From contig JBBHKE010001244.1 in the NCBI GenBank assembly GCA_037447655.1, forward strand, positions 479,795 to 531,136: a stretch of DNA of 51,342 nt. Reading direction: 5' to 3'. Of the stretch, positions 1 to 11,876 are shown one piece after another (positions within the stretch are counted from its first letter, which is position 1; each line of letters starts with the position of its first letter). The notes below the pieces were generated by a model that saw nothing but the letters and a program-made list of their open reading frames with translations, searched no databases and was not told the origin of the DNA. The stretch is from Zygnema cylindricum (lineage: Eukaryota; Streptophyta; Zygnematophyceae; Zygnematales; Zygnemataceae). Position numbers and translations under genes: made by a program.

Positions 1-609
1 GGAATAAATCCGGATATGACACGTGTCGACATTTTGGCCATGTCGTACAATGGCCGTACATAAAGTACACCTGCACCTGTACTTTCCTGTACGACACAGT
101 AATTTGATTGGTGCCGTACTTCAGTAGATAGAGTTTTAGAGAGGGAATAGGACTTAGATAAATTTTGGGTAGGCAGCTGCCTCTCCCAGAGAGCACTCTG
201 TATAAATGGCAAACTTTGGGCAGCCATAACAATCAATTTACTTGACCATTTTCAGTGATTCTTTTTGCCGCGGACTCAGGGGAGTCCAGGCTACACAGGG
301 GTGTAGTCGGTCAGAGTTTTTGTCTGCCAGGGTGGCTGTATTTATAAGGGAAAGTCAAAGTGGGTGAATGTGTCCAAATCTCATATTCTAACTTTGCATT
401 CTGTGGTGGAACTGAGCACACAGAAAGTGTTATTTCACAGGGGTGAATCTATATTGGGATTGTGACTGTCAAGGGGTCAGTCATTTGGGTTTATATTAAC
501 TTGGAGTCGGCACTATCTAGATTAGCTTCTTTTGGATCTGCATACTCTGAGGGCCAATGGAGGTCTCAGAGTTTCAGTCTGAGGGCCAATGGAGGTCTCA
601 GAGTTTCAG
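1..609 (+). mobile_element. LTR copy, probably solo; 5' end outside the window
   Basis: This segment is nearly identical to 26727-27301 in the same orientation. It carries a TATA box (TATAAATGG at 201) followed by a transcribed-looking leader, as expected of a retrotransposon LTR promoter. No primer-binding site or gag/pol frame follows it; a minisatellite starts directly afterwards, so a solo LTR is the simplest reading. Its last 64 bp are a perfect 32-bp tandem duplication (546-577 and 578-609) that the second copy lacks. The true start cannot be seen. Confidence 0.6.
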
Positions 610-736
610 TAACCTATCTAATCCAATTATCTATCTAATCTAATTATCTATGTAATCTAATTATCTATCTACACTAATTATCTATCTAATCAAATTATCT
701 GTCTAATTATCTGTCAAATTAATCTAATTATCTGCC
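610..736. repeat. Short minisatellite, ATCTAATTATCT type
   Basis: Degenerate tandem repeats of TCTAATTATCTATC abut the LTR end. The motif is the reverse complement of the 2-kb array at 2951-5011, so the two arrays form an inverted pair around 737-2950. Confidence 0.85.
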
Positions 737-1532
737 ATATGTTGCATTTACAAGTCTCTTTCATTTTAAGTAATAAGTTCGTTACTAAAATAAACCTCAC
801 CTATGGAATTCAACAAGTAGAATGAGATAGGCACTTGTCTCAGCAAACTAATGAGAAGTTCTTGAAGGCGATTTTTTTTTATCTCCCATCGTTTAATTTG
901 GCAGTGGGGATTCTGAATTTTTCTCCCTTGATATGCGTATGCTGCCTCATGTCAAGTGGTACAATTACAAAATGGATGGTTTGTATTTTCTTGAATTAAT
1001 AGACTATCTCCCATGTTTTCTCAAATAACATTAAACAAATGTAGCTAAAAGGAAAAACAAATGGTTGGCTATTCATAAAAACCCTAAAAAACCATAAAAA
1101 ACCCTTAAACCTTTTAACAGATCGACAATTTAACCTAAATCCTTTTATTTATTTTTTTAGGTTGGGGCCAATGTTTTTCATTTATTTCCGACAACATGTT
1201 ACATTCGACTTTATAATTTTCCTGCCCTACAAGAGGATAGTGAAATGATTTGTATAAAAACGTAATTCAAAGGAGAGAATAGATAGAAGTTCCAAGAGAA
1301 AGTTGAAAGGTATAGAAAATTTTCAAAGTTTAGGGTCGATATTCAGTTTCAGATTGTGTAAAATAGTGAAATTTTGGAGCCATAATTGTTATTTTTGTCA
1401 TAACTACTAAATGATTGTAATGAAATTTTTATAATGCTAAATATTTTTAAGCCAATGATACTTTTAGTGACGATGTTATTTTTCTTTATTTCACTGACAT
1501 ATGACTTTCTTTTATTTTTTACCAAATGTTTT
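737..1532. other. AT-rich non-coding stretch
   Basis: I see no convincing gene or RNA. There is scattered low-complexity text such as AAACCCTAAAAA near 1080. Open frames here are short and AT-driven. Confidence 0.5.
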
Positions 1533-1735
1533 GGCATTTTCGTCCCTAGATTATAAACCAATGGAATGTTGTGTTTTTATTTCTTTTGTCATGGATGATA
1601 ACCCACCAGTGATGAGGCATTTTCGTCGCTGGATTATAAACCAATAGAATGCGGTGTTTTTTTCTTTTTTCTTTTGTCATGGATGATGACCGACCAACGA
1701 CGAGGCATTTTTGTCGTTTGATTATAAACCAGTTA
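1533..1735. repeat. Tandem repeat, about 2.4 units of 83-88 bp
   Basis: GGCATTTTCGTC followed by GATTATAAACCA recurs at 1533, 1616 and 1704. Between them lies a diverged spacer containing CTTTTGTCATGGATGAT. Confidence 0.7.
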
Positions 1736-2451
1736 TGATTCATGTTACAGCTAACTAATCAACTAACTCAGCCGAACAACCGACGACGTAAGTGTTGCCG
1801 TGTAGCCGCTGAACTGTAAATAAGCAATAATGCAATATCGCAATCTAATTAAAAAGCAGTAAAGACGTTGTATCATTGCTAAAAATCGTTCCGCTATAAG
1901 GCAATATCATCGATGAAAAATCCCACCGGCAATGAGAAACTATCAACACTAATCACATCAAAATGAAATAGTCCATGTCATTGGTGCGACAACGATCAAC
2001 GATTGGGCGGGCTCGTCGCTTAATATCAATAACGTAAAAAACATGTTTGTGTATCAAATGTAAAACCTAAAAATCTGTTCATCAGTTACAACATCATGTT
2101 TCCCATAGATGAATGACAAACCATCACTCTTACACATACTCATATATTGCAAAAAGAAAACCGTGTTTTATAAAATGGTCGTGTTATACATTGTTTTGGC
2201 ATACTTACTTCACAATGAAGTAAATTAAAAAATTGCAAAAACAATTACATTGTAATAAGAGACACGCTATGCGACGTATTACCCCTATGATATTGTATGA
2301 TAACTTATTTCTCCTAAATCCTAACACTCCTTACATTTTTAAAATAGGTAAGACAAGCCAAAGCAACAAAAACTACAAAACTATGTCACTCTTAGGTTCC
2401 AAGTTCCACCAAAAAGGCATACATGGGGAATACTTAGGCATTAACATGGGC
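1736..2451. other. Non-coding stretch downstream of the HTH fragment
   Basis: I looked on the minus strand for a continuation of the 2452-2925 frame, such as a DDE catalytic domain, and did not recognise one. No other feature was seen. Confidence 0.4.
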
Positions 2452-2925
2452 TTAATATTCGTCCCCTTCCGTGAATAGTTCGTCCGTAACCTCGTCTTCA
2501 TGAGTAGCGGCGTCAACGTTTTCAGAATTTCGAGAGATTCTCGTACCCTTGCTAAGGGAGGTGGCACTTCGTGTAGTCCTTTCACGTCCGAATTCATCAA
2601 AAAACTCCGACGCATGTTCCTCTTTTAAACGTATGATGATGTCGTATGCCATCTCTTGTACAATTGTCGTTGAAAGTTTCATTCTCGCCTTTTTAAATCG
2701 ATAAAAATCCTTGAGTAATTCTTCATGGAGACGGGTCACCAATGGCATTTCCTTCCTTCCCCTACCCAGTAATGCTTTCCTTACCGCCACATTTCGTTTT
2801 CCGAATTCCGACGTAGATAAGTTATTAGTCGTATCACTTATACCTCTTACTATGGCTACCCTTTCGACCCACCATCTCTTTGCTTTTTGATACTCTGTAA
2901 TAGGAGAAGAAGTAAAAAACATCAT
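2452..2925 (-). CDS. Transposase-like DNA-binding (Tc5/CENP-B type) protein fragment
   Basis: An ATG-initiated frame of 157 codons, probably a fragment. Residues about 11-50 resemble a psq-type helix-turn-helix (segment ending SEFGKRNVAVRK). A GRGRK linker follows at 54-58, then a segment (59-98) with the look of the CENP-B/Tc5 second HTH (VTRLHEELLKDFYRFKKA, then STTIVQEMAYDII). That order is typical of pogo/Tigger/jerky-like DNA-binding regions, which bind transposon ends. The tail is acidic. No DDE catalytic domain follows. The bases encoding residues 3-10 end in a pyrimidine tract plus CAG just before Glu11, so they may really be an intron acceptor, with the true exon starting there and earlier exons missing. 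Family assignment is by eye only. The frame sits between two inverted minisatellite arrays. Confidence 0.4.
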   Translation of the reverse strand: MMFFTSSPITEYQKAKRWWVERVAIVRGISDTTNNLSTSEFGKRNVAVRKALLGRGRKEMPLVTRLHEELLKDFYRFKKARMKLSTTIVQEMAYDIIIRLKEEHASEFFDEFGRERTTRSATSLSKGTRISRNSENVDAATHEDEVTDELFTEGDEY

Positions 2926-2950
2926 ACAAAATATGGGGTTAGTAATGTAA

Positions 2951-5011
2951 ATAGATAGATAGATTGGATAGATAGGTAGATAGGTAGATAGGTAGATAGG
3001 TAGATAGACAGATAGACAGATAGACAGATAGACAGATAGACAGATAGATAGATAGACAGATAGACATATAGAATTAGATTACATAGAGAATTAGAATAGA
3101 TATAAAATTAGATGTGATAGATAATTAGATTAGAAAGATAATTAAATTAGATAGATAATTAGAATAGATTGATAATCCGTTTAGATAGTGAACTAGATTA
3201 GATAGATAATTAGATCAGATAGATATTTAGATTAGATAGTGAACTAGATTAGATAGATTATTAGATCAGATAGATATTTAGATTACACAGATAATTAGAT
3301 TAGATAGGTAATTAGATTAGATAGATAATCTGATTAGAGAGTGAATTATATTAGATTGTGAATTAGATTAGATTGTGAATTAGAATAGATAGTGAATTAG
3401 ATTAGATAGTGAATTAGATTAGATAGTGAATTTGATAAGATAGATAATTAAATTAGACATATAATTAGACAGATAATTAAACAGATAATTAGAAAGATAA
3501 TTAGACAGATAATTAGTTTAGATAATTTGGTAGATAGATAAACAGAAAATTAGACAAATAATTAGACAAATAAATTGACAGAAAATTAGATTAGATAATT
3601 TGACACACAATTGGACCGATAATTTGACAGATAATTAGACGGGTAATTAGATTAGATACATAAATAGATTATATAGAAAAATAGATTACATAGATAATTA
3701 GATTAGATAGATAATTAACTTAGATAGATAATTAGGTTAGCTTGATAATTAGATTAGATAGATATTTGGATTAGATTGTGAATAACCCTAGATTAGATAA
3801 TTAGATTATATAGATAATTAGATTAGATAGGTAACTTGACAGATAATTAGATTAAATAATTAGACAGATAATTAAATAAGATAATTTGACAAATAACTAG
3901 ACAGATAATTAGACAGATAATATGACAGATAATTAGATTAGATAATTTGACACATAATTTGACACATAATTGGACAGATAATTTGACAGATAATTAGATT
4001 AGATAGAGAATTAGATTAGATAGATGATTAGATTAGATAGATAATTAGATTAGATTGATAATCTTATTAGATAGGGAACTAGATTAGATAGATAATTAGA
4101 TCAGATAGATATTTAGATTAGACGGATAATTAGATGAGATATGTAATTAGATTAGATAGATAACCTGATTAGATTGTGATTTAAATTAGATAGTGAATTA
4201 GATTAGATAGATAATTAGATTAGATAGTGAATTAGGTTAGATTGTGAATTAGAATAGATAGTGAATTTGATTAGATAGTGAATTAGATTAGATAGATAAT
4301 TAGATTATATAGATAATTTGATTAGATAGTGAATTAGATTAGATAGTTAATTAGATTAGATAGTGAATTAGATTAGATTGATGGTTAGATTAGATAGATA
4401 ATTAGATAATTACATAGATGGATAATTAGATAGACACGTAGATAGACAGATGGTTAGATACTTAGATAGACAATAATTAGACAGATAATTAAACAGATAA
4501 TTAGAAAGAAAACTAGACAGATAATTAGTTTAGATAATTTTGTATATAGATAGATTGATAATTAGACAGATAAATAGACAGATAAATTGACAAAAAATAG
4601 GTTAGATAATTAGATTAGATAATTTGACACATAATTGGACAGATTATTTGATTCATAATTTGACAAATAATAAGACAGATAATTAGATTAGATACATAAA
4701 TAGATTAGATAGAAAAATAGATTACATTGACAATTAGATTAGATAGATTATTAACAAAAATAGATAATTAGGTTAGCTTGATAATTGGATTAGATAGGTA
4801 ATTAGATTAGATTGGTAATTTGACAGATAATTAGATTAGACAATTAGACAGATATTTAGACAGATAATCAAATTAGATAATTAGACAAATAACTAGACAG
4901 ATAATTAGACAGATAATTTGGCAGATAATTAGTTTAGATAATTTGACACATAATTGGACAGTTTATTAAACAGATAATTAGATAAGATAGTGAATTAGAT
5001 TAGATAGTGAA
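2951..5011. repeat. 2-kb minisatellite, TAGATAGATAATTAGAT type
   Basis: About 2 kb of degenerate tandem repeats. It begins with TAGA and TAGACAGA tetranucleotide runs (2951-3070), then shifts to mixtures of ATTAGATTAGATAGATA, GTGAATTAGATTAGATA and GACAGATAATTTGACA. Higher-order blocks recur; for example, the text around 3440-3960 resembles 4480-4960. No coding potential. Confidence 0.95.
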
Positions 5012-5920
5012 TTGTGCATCTCTCCGATCACCTCTTCAACAACAGGTGCAAGGGTATGAGATATGCCGTTATATCTCGACGCGTAGTTACCCCACATTTT
5101 TGAAAATCTCCACATACCTCCGAAGATTAAGCGAATATTTATAGGGGGAAAGATTAGGCAACAACGAGAGTCGGATGTAAGAGTAAGCGCAAATAAAAAA
5201 CCTAAATTGATAATGTCGTTGCCCATCTGAACGTGCAATATATATGGGAAAATTATAGAAGTGGGAGGTCAAAAAAACGAGGGAATCCATTGTGAATAGA
5301 GGATAGGTTCAAAATTTTAATTTTAAAATTTGGTTGTAAATTTGAAATCCCACCTTTTTTAAAAACTCAAAAACAAAACTGGAATTTTAAAAAACCGCCC
5401 AAAAATTCTACGAAAGAGTTGCGAAAAACGATGCAGCTTATTGGATGTACGGATGTCTCTTACAAAAGAGACCAAAAGGACAGACGGTTTGTATAATATC
5501 GTTGGTTTGCAGGTATGACATTTCTCTGGTCAATAAATTGGCCACGTGTAATTGTGATCGTCCAATAATATGCCGTGCTAAGTCGATTCGTTGGGATATC
5601 TTCAAATTGCGACCCAATTAGAGTTAAATTTCACTGTATTACGTGTTCATTTTTTAACTTCCTCACTTGAGCGCGACTTTATTAGAGTTAAACGCGACTT
5701 TATTAGAGTTAAGACACCTTATTAAGGTAAAATGACTGTAATAAAACAAACAAAGTGCGACGTTATTAGAGTTCAAAAATACCTTTTTTGTACGAAAATC
5801 AAACAACGTAACTGAAAGTGTCGTTTATATTCGAACTACAAGCGTAATTCAACCGTTCATAAATGTTGACTTTAAATTATGTAACTGCGCATAATTTACA
5901 TGTAACCTTCAACGGTGGTC
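5012..5920. other. Non-coding stretch
   Basis: No recognisable gene. Short frames on the minus strand near 4978-5290 have no recognisable domain. Several copies of TTATTAGAGTTAA appear near 5680-5780. Confidence 0.4.
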
Positions 5921-6840
5921 TCGACTTAACTGACACTCAGCGCGACAACAGTACTAACGTCATAATGATGTCAAGATATACAGACTGACAGTTTTTGTAC
6001 GTTTACATAATTTAGTGTTAATAATTACAGCGCGGAAAATTATCGCCGACATAACCCAATATAGAGTACCTAAATAAATTAGAGTAAAATTCCTCTTTGA
6101 AAAAGTTCTATCACATAAATTAGAGTAAATTACTCTAATCATTTTTTTTCTCTTTTTTTACTCTAATTTTTTCATTACTCTAATTACAATGCGCGGGGTA
6201 CTGTAATTGTCCGCCAGGGAAATACTGAACACCGTGAATCATAATTAGAGTAAATTACTCTAATTCGGTCGCTCGAAATTTCGACTCTATCACATCAAAT
6301 AGAGTAATCGATTCTAATTTTTTCATTATTCTAAGTTAGGTGAGGTTTAATTAGCGTAAAATATTATAATATAGGATATTTTTAAATAGTGTGGAGTACG
6401 AACGTCGTCTGACCATGCAAAATTGTGCTTTTATAAGTAAAAAGGTACATATAATGATTTAATAGAATCGCACTCTCACGTGAAATCGCACTAAACAAAA
6501 AATCAGTCACTTCGAAAAAATGTCGTTCGCATAACTCTCGTCCGTCGACAGCATCGTCGTCAGTGTGAACATTAACTGACATTGAGTGCGACAAATAGTA
6601 CTAGCGTCATCATTGAGTGCGACAAATAGTACTAGCGTCATAATGACGTCAGTAATATACGGACTGACAGATTTTGTACTTCTACTTAATTTAGTGTTCA
6701 TAAATATCATGCACATAATTATCGCCGACATAACCCAATTTAGAATACTTAAATAAATTAGAGTAAACTTCATAGTTGAAAAAGCTCCATCACATAAATT
6801 AGCATTCATTACTCTAATTTTTCTTTTTGGTTATTTAGTC
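5921..6840. repeat. Tandemly duplicated ATTAGAGTAA-rich element
   Basis: Two diverged copies of one unit lie head to tail, starting near 5921 and 6566. Both run through CTGACAG, ATCGCCGACATAACCCAAT and AAATAAATTAGAGTAAA in the same order. A perfect 31-bp tandem duplication lies in the second copy (6580-6610, 6611-6641). The unit is rich in palindromic ATTAGAGTAAATTACTCTAAT text and is related to 25190-25661. Confidence 0.6.
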
Positions 6841-6880
6841 TAATTTTTTCATTACTCTAATGACGATTCGCGGTATACAG

Positions 6881-7061
6881 TACACCGGGAATCGCTATTA
6901 GAGTATTAGTGTTAACGTTTTTTTCGCCTCTTAAAACATCTTTTCTTCGTACACACACGTCGGATTGTGGATCTGACGATTGAGGTTGAAAGGTAAGATT
7001 CGCAGCTTACGATTGGCGGTCTTAAATTGAAAACCGGACAAATGTGTACGGATATTAACGC
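6881..7061 (+). mobile_element. Stowaway-like MITE, 3'-truncated
   Basis: Starts TACACCGGGAATCGCTATTA and carries the family's internal text (AAAACATCTTTTCTTCGTAC, then the CCGGACAAATGTGTACGG arm). The right terminal repeat is missing; the next copy begins at 7062. Confidence 0.7.
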
Positions 7062-8448
7062 TACACCGTGTATCGCTATTAGTTAGTGTTGGGTATCGAG
7101 GACCTATTGCCAATATTCGATATATCGAATTTCAGGTACCCGATAATCGATATATCGAGACCATGTACGGAGATGCTAAATATCCGGATTTTTTTTTTTT
7201 TTCAAACTGAAGCGCTTCCATAAGAAGGGTGGGGAAATACCGTTTACTTTCCCTGTACGTACCTGTACGGACACCCTTTTCTGCGATATATATCGCGATG
7301 ATTTATGTTGGTCGCATTACATTATATCGAGGACTGCTCTATCGATATTCGATATATCGAATATCGATCGAACTCGATATAACCAGCCATAAATTATGCG
7401 ATATATAGTATTTTTTTAAATTTAATATTTTATATTTCTATATAATATGTAATTTTAGTGAAAAAGACAAATTGTTTGATACGCCACGTACGACGTGATT
7501 TTCGTTCCGTGACTTAAAGGTAGACGCCGCAAAATGTAACCGACAGGAATAGTACTAATTTTGTAATACATCAGGATGTCTCTGTAATAGTACGGACAGC
7601 AAAATTTATGTATTACAGAGGCTTCGGTTACATCGCGTACTGTCTGTAAACAAGTTTTTACATACGTGTTCTGATTTGAGTGGTTCCTTGTAAGTTAACG
7701 ATCAAATCTTTAAAATAGTCAAAGATTTGAAAACCGACCATTTTCGTATGGAAATCCGTACTTGCGTATTATGTACGTGTACTTCGCAAGTGTACCACGT
7801 CAATGTACCTCAGAGATCTCCTTTGCTGACTTTAAGGGAAAAACCGTTGTTATTTTCGGTTAAGATTTTACGATCACTTTGTCCGAAGGCACGTGACTTT
7901 GGTGACCTGTGAAAAAAAAAATCTTTTTTTTTATGCTTCGATATATTGGCGATACGATATATCGGCGATATATCGCGATATTTTCATTTTCGATATGTCG
8001 AGGTGATATGTCGATTATCGCGTACCTGAAATTCGATATATCGGCAAAAGGTCCTTGATGCCCAACACTACTAGGAGCATTAGTAAGAATAACTTTTTTT
8101 TTTTTTTAAACCTCGATATATCGACGATAAGATATATCGGCGATGATTTGCTTTTCGATGTATCGAAGCGATATATCGATTATCAGGTACATGAAATTCG
8201 ATACATATCGAATATCGGCAAATGGTCATCGACACCCAAAACTAGCTATTATGGTAAATAATTTGTTCGCCACTTAAAACATCTTTTCTCTGTATACTAT
8301 TGTCTGATTATAGATCTGACAGTTGCAATCGAAAGGTAAGATTCAATGCTTTCGATTGGCGGCCTAAAATCAAAAATCGGACAAGTGTATACGGAGAAAA
8401 ATGTTTTAAGTGGCGAAAACATAATTAACCCTAATAACGATTCGTGTA
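7062..8448 (+). mobile_element. Stowaway-like MITE split by a hAT insertion
   Basis: The left terminal repeat (TACACCGTGTATCGCTATTAG, of which 7075-7082 is the target site) is interrupted by the 7083-8244 element. The MITE resumes at 8245 with GCTATTAT and its usual interior, ending TTCGTGTA at 8448. GCTATTAG/GCTATTAT is the 8-bp duplication made by the intruder. Confidence 0.75.
7083..8244. mobile_element. hAT-type non-autonomous element with TATCGATA-rich ends
   Basis: Left end TTAGTGTTGGGTATCGAGGAC; the right end reads CGACACCCAAAACTA, its imperfect complement. It is flanked by the 8-bp repeat GCTATTAG/GCTATTAT (7 of 8 match), as hAT elements make. A second right-end-like sequence lies inside at 8050-8075 (GGTCCTTGATGCCCAACACT), so the element is itself composite. 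Both ends are packed with CGATATATCG palindromes. No transposase frame is present; the longest frame (7727-7912) has no recognisable domain. Confidence 0.65.
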
Positions 8449-8461
8449 CTGTACTGCAATA

Positions 8462-8573
8462 GCGATGCACGAATTACATTTGGCGCTTTGTGAAGTTTGT
8501 CGATGAGCGTTGCAGGCCGATTTTTTATCGGACCGACATTTCACAAAGAGACAATTCATGCATTGCTCGGCGA
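8462..8573. mobile_element. Small fold-back element
   Basis: An imperfect inverted repeat: GCGATGCACGAATTACATTT on the left pairs with the complement of ACAATTCATGCATTGC on the right, and CTTTGTGAAGTTTGTCG with CGACATTTCACAAAG. No target duplication was identified. Confidence 0.45.
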
Positions 8574-8833
8574 TTAGGTAATCGTTTTTTTGCGATTCAA
8601 CAATACGAGTATGTTTTTTTTTGACAGCCTAGAAACCAAGGGCAAAAAACGTACGATTACAAGTTACATCGCAATATAGGCCTTCACACTACAAGGACTG
8701 ACGCACGATAACCTCTGCCACATTATGCGTACTCTACCTGCCGCACTATTAACTTTATATCATAAAGTATTGTCACACTATGGAATAAAAAGCTGTAGAA
8801 TTCGGTCAAAAAAAAAAAAAAGGCACGAACTTT

Positions 8834-9608
8834 TAAGGGTACGGCCCCATGTTATCGTAACTTAGCGAACTTAGTTTGTCTTTTAGCGCAGATTCTCCTT
8901 ACACAGTTTTTAAGTGTCCTTATGTGTAAGAACGAAATTGTTACTTAAGGGTGTGACGATTGTATACGTCGACAATGCCCGTGACGACTGTCAATGTCTA
9001 CAATCTCTCTTGCCGCACCGTATTTTTCGAAACTATTTGAAGTGTCGCAAGACACATCGTAATTTTTTAAACGATTTGGTATGTCACATGTCTTTTTGCG
9101 TGACATCGTAGACGTACGGCCTTGCTGCCATGGCTATACAACATGCCTTTGCGTTTGCCTCTCCTGTCCGGCCGCCATGAATGGAAATAGAATTCATGGC
9201 GCATTCGAGATTTTTCACTTTCGCAGATTTCTCACCTTTCCGTGAAACGGTACTATAGCTTTGAGACCCCTGCACATAAAAAGAACAGCCCTAAACTTTT
9301 TTTTGTCCTCAAAAACCTTTGAAAGCTTTTCACACGTGAGAATATGATTTCTTATTTGAGAAAGTAGTTTTACTTTGCTTAAAACACATCACAGATGTGT
9401 TTCAAGATAAGTGACAAGATGACGTGACAACAGGTCAAAAAACCACAAGACAAATTTTTGAACATCATATTTTCGAAGATGACGCAAATTGTACTCTACA
9501 ATTTTGTGATTCCTTTGTACAGTTGCAACTTTAGAAGTCTGACGCTAAGTTTTAAAACAAAAAAAAGGAAAAAAAAAACGTACTTAGCCACATGGGGCTG
9601 TACCCTAA
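8834..9608. mobile_element. Non-autonomous DNA element with TAAGGGTACGGCCCCATG ends
   Basis: The left end TAAGGGTACGGCCCCATGT pairs with the right end ACATGGGGCTGTACCCTAA. The next bases (TAACTTAGCGAACTTAG, with a similar block to 22094-22160) show a related family member near 22094. I could not find a clean target duplication. No transposase frame. Confidence 0.5.
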
Positions 9609-10678
9609 CTGACCGAACGCCAATTGTGAATTGCTAGAAGGAAGCTTCCCTTGAAATTTTTTGTAAAGAACTGTAATTCAAGAATACATGTCCCTGTAAT
9701 AGCTCTAAATCAACTCTACACCTTGGATACATTGTTAGTGAAACATCAACTAACTTCCATTCCATACCTAATAGGGAAAGAAAAATCTAAATAAAAAACA
9801 TATTAGAGTAGGGTGTAAATTTATGTTAGTAGTTCAGAATCAATATTTTCAAACCATTTGGAGAATTGCCTTTAGAAAAAAGCGTTGTAGTGTTATTAGT
9901 ACAATTAAAGGTTTCTTATCAATTCTAATAAAAATACACGGACTACCAATTGTCAACAAAATCTTTTCTAATTTTATTTTTTTACAAAGAATCAAGATCA
10001 AAAAACCTAAAAAACAAAAACAAAATAGACATTTTTCCCTAACCGAAAAAATTGGGCTAAAAGGAGCCTACTGCCTTTAATTATCTTCTAGATATTAAAT
10101 ACTGTAGCTACAAAACCCTAAAAAACCCAAAAACAAAATGAAAAAAAAACCCGAAAAACACCAAAACCTCGAAAGAACACAAAAAAACTCCAAAACAACT
10201 CCAATAAAACCCTAAGCATTTTCCATTTCTTTACCCATAATGAAGAGATAAAAAAAAAAAATTAACCCTTCATTTGTTAAATGGAAAAGAGCGAAACTTC
10301 AACGCTAAACAATTCCTAATTCACATGAAAAAAAAACAAAACATCTTTTTAAAAACAAAAAGAAATTTCAACAAAATAATTCATTATTTTCAATTCCTAT
10401 TTTTTCAAAAAGTATAGCCACTTTAAAAAATTACATTTCACTTCTTTTTTTCCATCTACACAAAAGTATGAATAAAAATCCACACTAATAATGAACATTT
10501 TCGACAACATCGAACAAATTCACTCCTCTCACAATCTCTCTCCCTCTTCCTCTCCCTCGCTTTCTCGTCACTCTCTCTTTTTCTTTGCAAAGATTCTCTA
10601 TAAAGATACTTTGTAACTTTCTCTCCCTCTACCCCCCAAAAAAACAAAAACTATGGACAAATTTCACATCAAAAACAG
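9609..10678. other. AT-rich non-coding stretch up to the gap
   Basis: A-rich text with repeated AAACCCTAAAAAACCC and a CT-rich run (10520-10640) just before the assembly gap. No gene recognised. Confidence 0.5.
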
Positions 10679-11274
10679 NNNNNNNNNNNNNNNNNNNNNN
10701 NNNNNNNNNNNNNNNNNNNNNNNNNNNNNNNNNNNNNNNNNNNNNNNNNNNNNNNNNNNNNNNNNNNNNNNNNNNNNNNNNNNNNNNNNNNNNNNNNNNN
10801 NNNNNNNNNNNNNNNNNNNNNNNNNNNNNNNNNNNNNNNNNNNNNNNNNNNNNNNNNNNNNNNNNNNNNNNNNNNNNNNNNNNNNNNNNNNNNNNNNNNN
10901 NNNNNNNNNNNNNNNNNNNNNNNNNNNNNNNNNNNNNNNNNNNNNNNNNNNNNNNNNNNNNNNNNNNNNNNNNNNNNNNNNNNNNNNNNNNNNNNNNNNN
11001 NNNNNNNNNNNNNNNNNNNNNNNNNNNNNNNNNNNNNNNNNNNNNNNNNNNNNNNNNNNNNNNNNNNNNNNNNNNNNNNNNNNNNNNNNNNNNNNNNNNN
11101 NNNNNNNNNNNNNNNNNNNNNNNNNNNNNNNNNNNNNNNNNNNNNNNNNNNNNNNNNNNNNNNNNNNNNNNNNNNNNNNNNNNNNNNNNNNNNNNNNNNN
11201 NNNNNNNNNNNNNNNNNNNNNNNNNNNNNNNNNNNNNNNNNNNNNNNNNNNNNNNNNNNNNNNNNNNNNNNNNN
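10679..11274. other. Assembly gap (596 N)
   Basis: Unsequenced run of N. It follows a CT-rich tract and may hold the rest of the LRR remnant on its right. Confidence 1.
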
Positions 11275-11364
11275 TTTGGTTTGTGTGCGATTGATTTATT
11301 TATATAATGCCGCGAGTTGTTTTGACTCTGCGGCAAAGTGTTGACAAGCATTGTCAAAATTCGA

Positions 11365-11876
11365 TATTAAACAAATGCCCCGGTTAGGGGCTGAGAAAAG
11401 TTAAAGATTGTTCAAATCTTTAAGACGCAGAATTGAGTTTAGGAGAGCTTTGCTGTGAGTTAGGTTTTGATAGTTTCCCGCTTTTGGACCTCCTTAATGT
11501 AACAGTTTTACGAGTTTAAGTACCAAAATAAGGAAGGCTCAAAGTCTTAAATTTTGCGAATAGTGAAAAATAACGATTGGCGGCGTAGTAAAATGCTACA
11601 ATTGGCGAGTTTTGGAGGTATTCTTCCAGAAAGACTGTTATTTATAAGCAGAAAAAGTGATAAGCGTTTTAAATTCTGAAACTCGGAAGGAATAAAACCA
11701 TGAATTTGAGCATTTTGACAATGTAATTCCTCCAGGTTTTCGCCCTTTGATAGTTTTGGATTGAGTGTCGTTTCGAGAGGATTTGAGTTAAGACGCAGAA
11801 TTTCTAAACTTGTTAGAAATTGAAAAGAGTCGGGGATTGGCCCCGTAAACAAATTATAGCTTAAAACTGTTACGAA
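11365..11876 (-). pseudogene. Decayed LRR receptor fragment
   Basis: On the minus strand the frame starting near 11876 reads leucine-rich repeats: VLSYNLFTGPIPDSFQF, then NPLETTLNPKLSKGENLEEL, then NNSLSGRIPPKLANC, before losing the pattern near 11590. NPLETTLNPKLSKGENLEEL aligns with NPLNATLNPELGSCESLEVL in the intact receptor at 16.8 kb, so this is a relic of a paralogue of that gene. Further weak LRR text (LKDLNNL, and FSQPLTGAF in another frame) extends to about 11365, separated by frameshifts and stops. There is no signal peptide, transmembrane segment or kinase. Confidence 0.7.

Noticed and set aside
10585-11357. Long open frames on both strands across the first N run
   Set aside because: They are open only because N translates to X; no real coding support.
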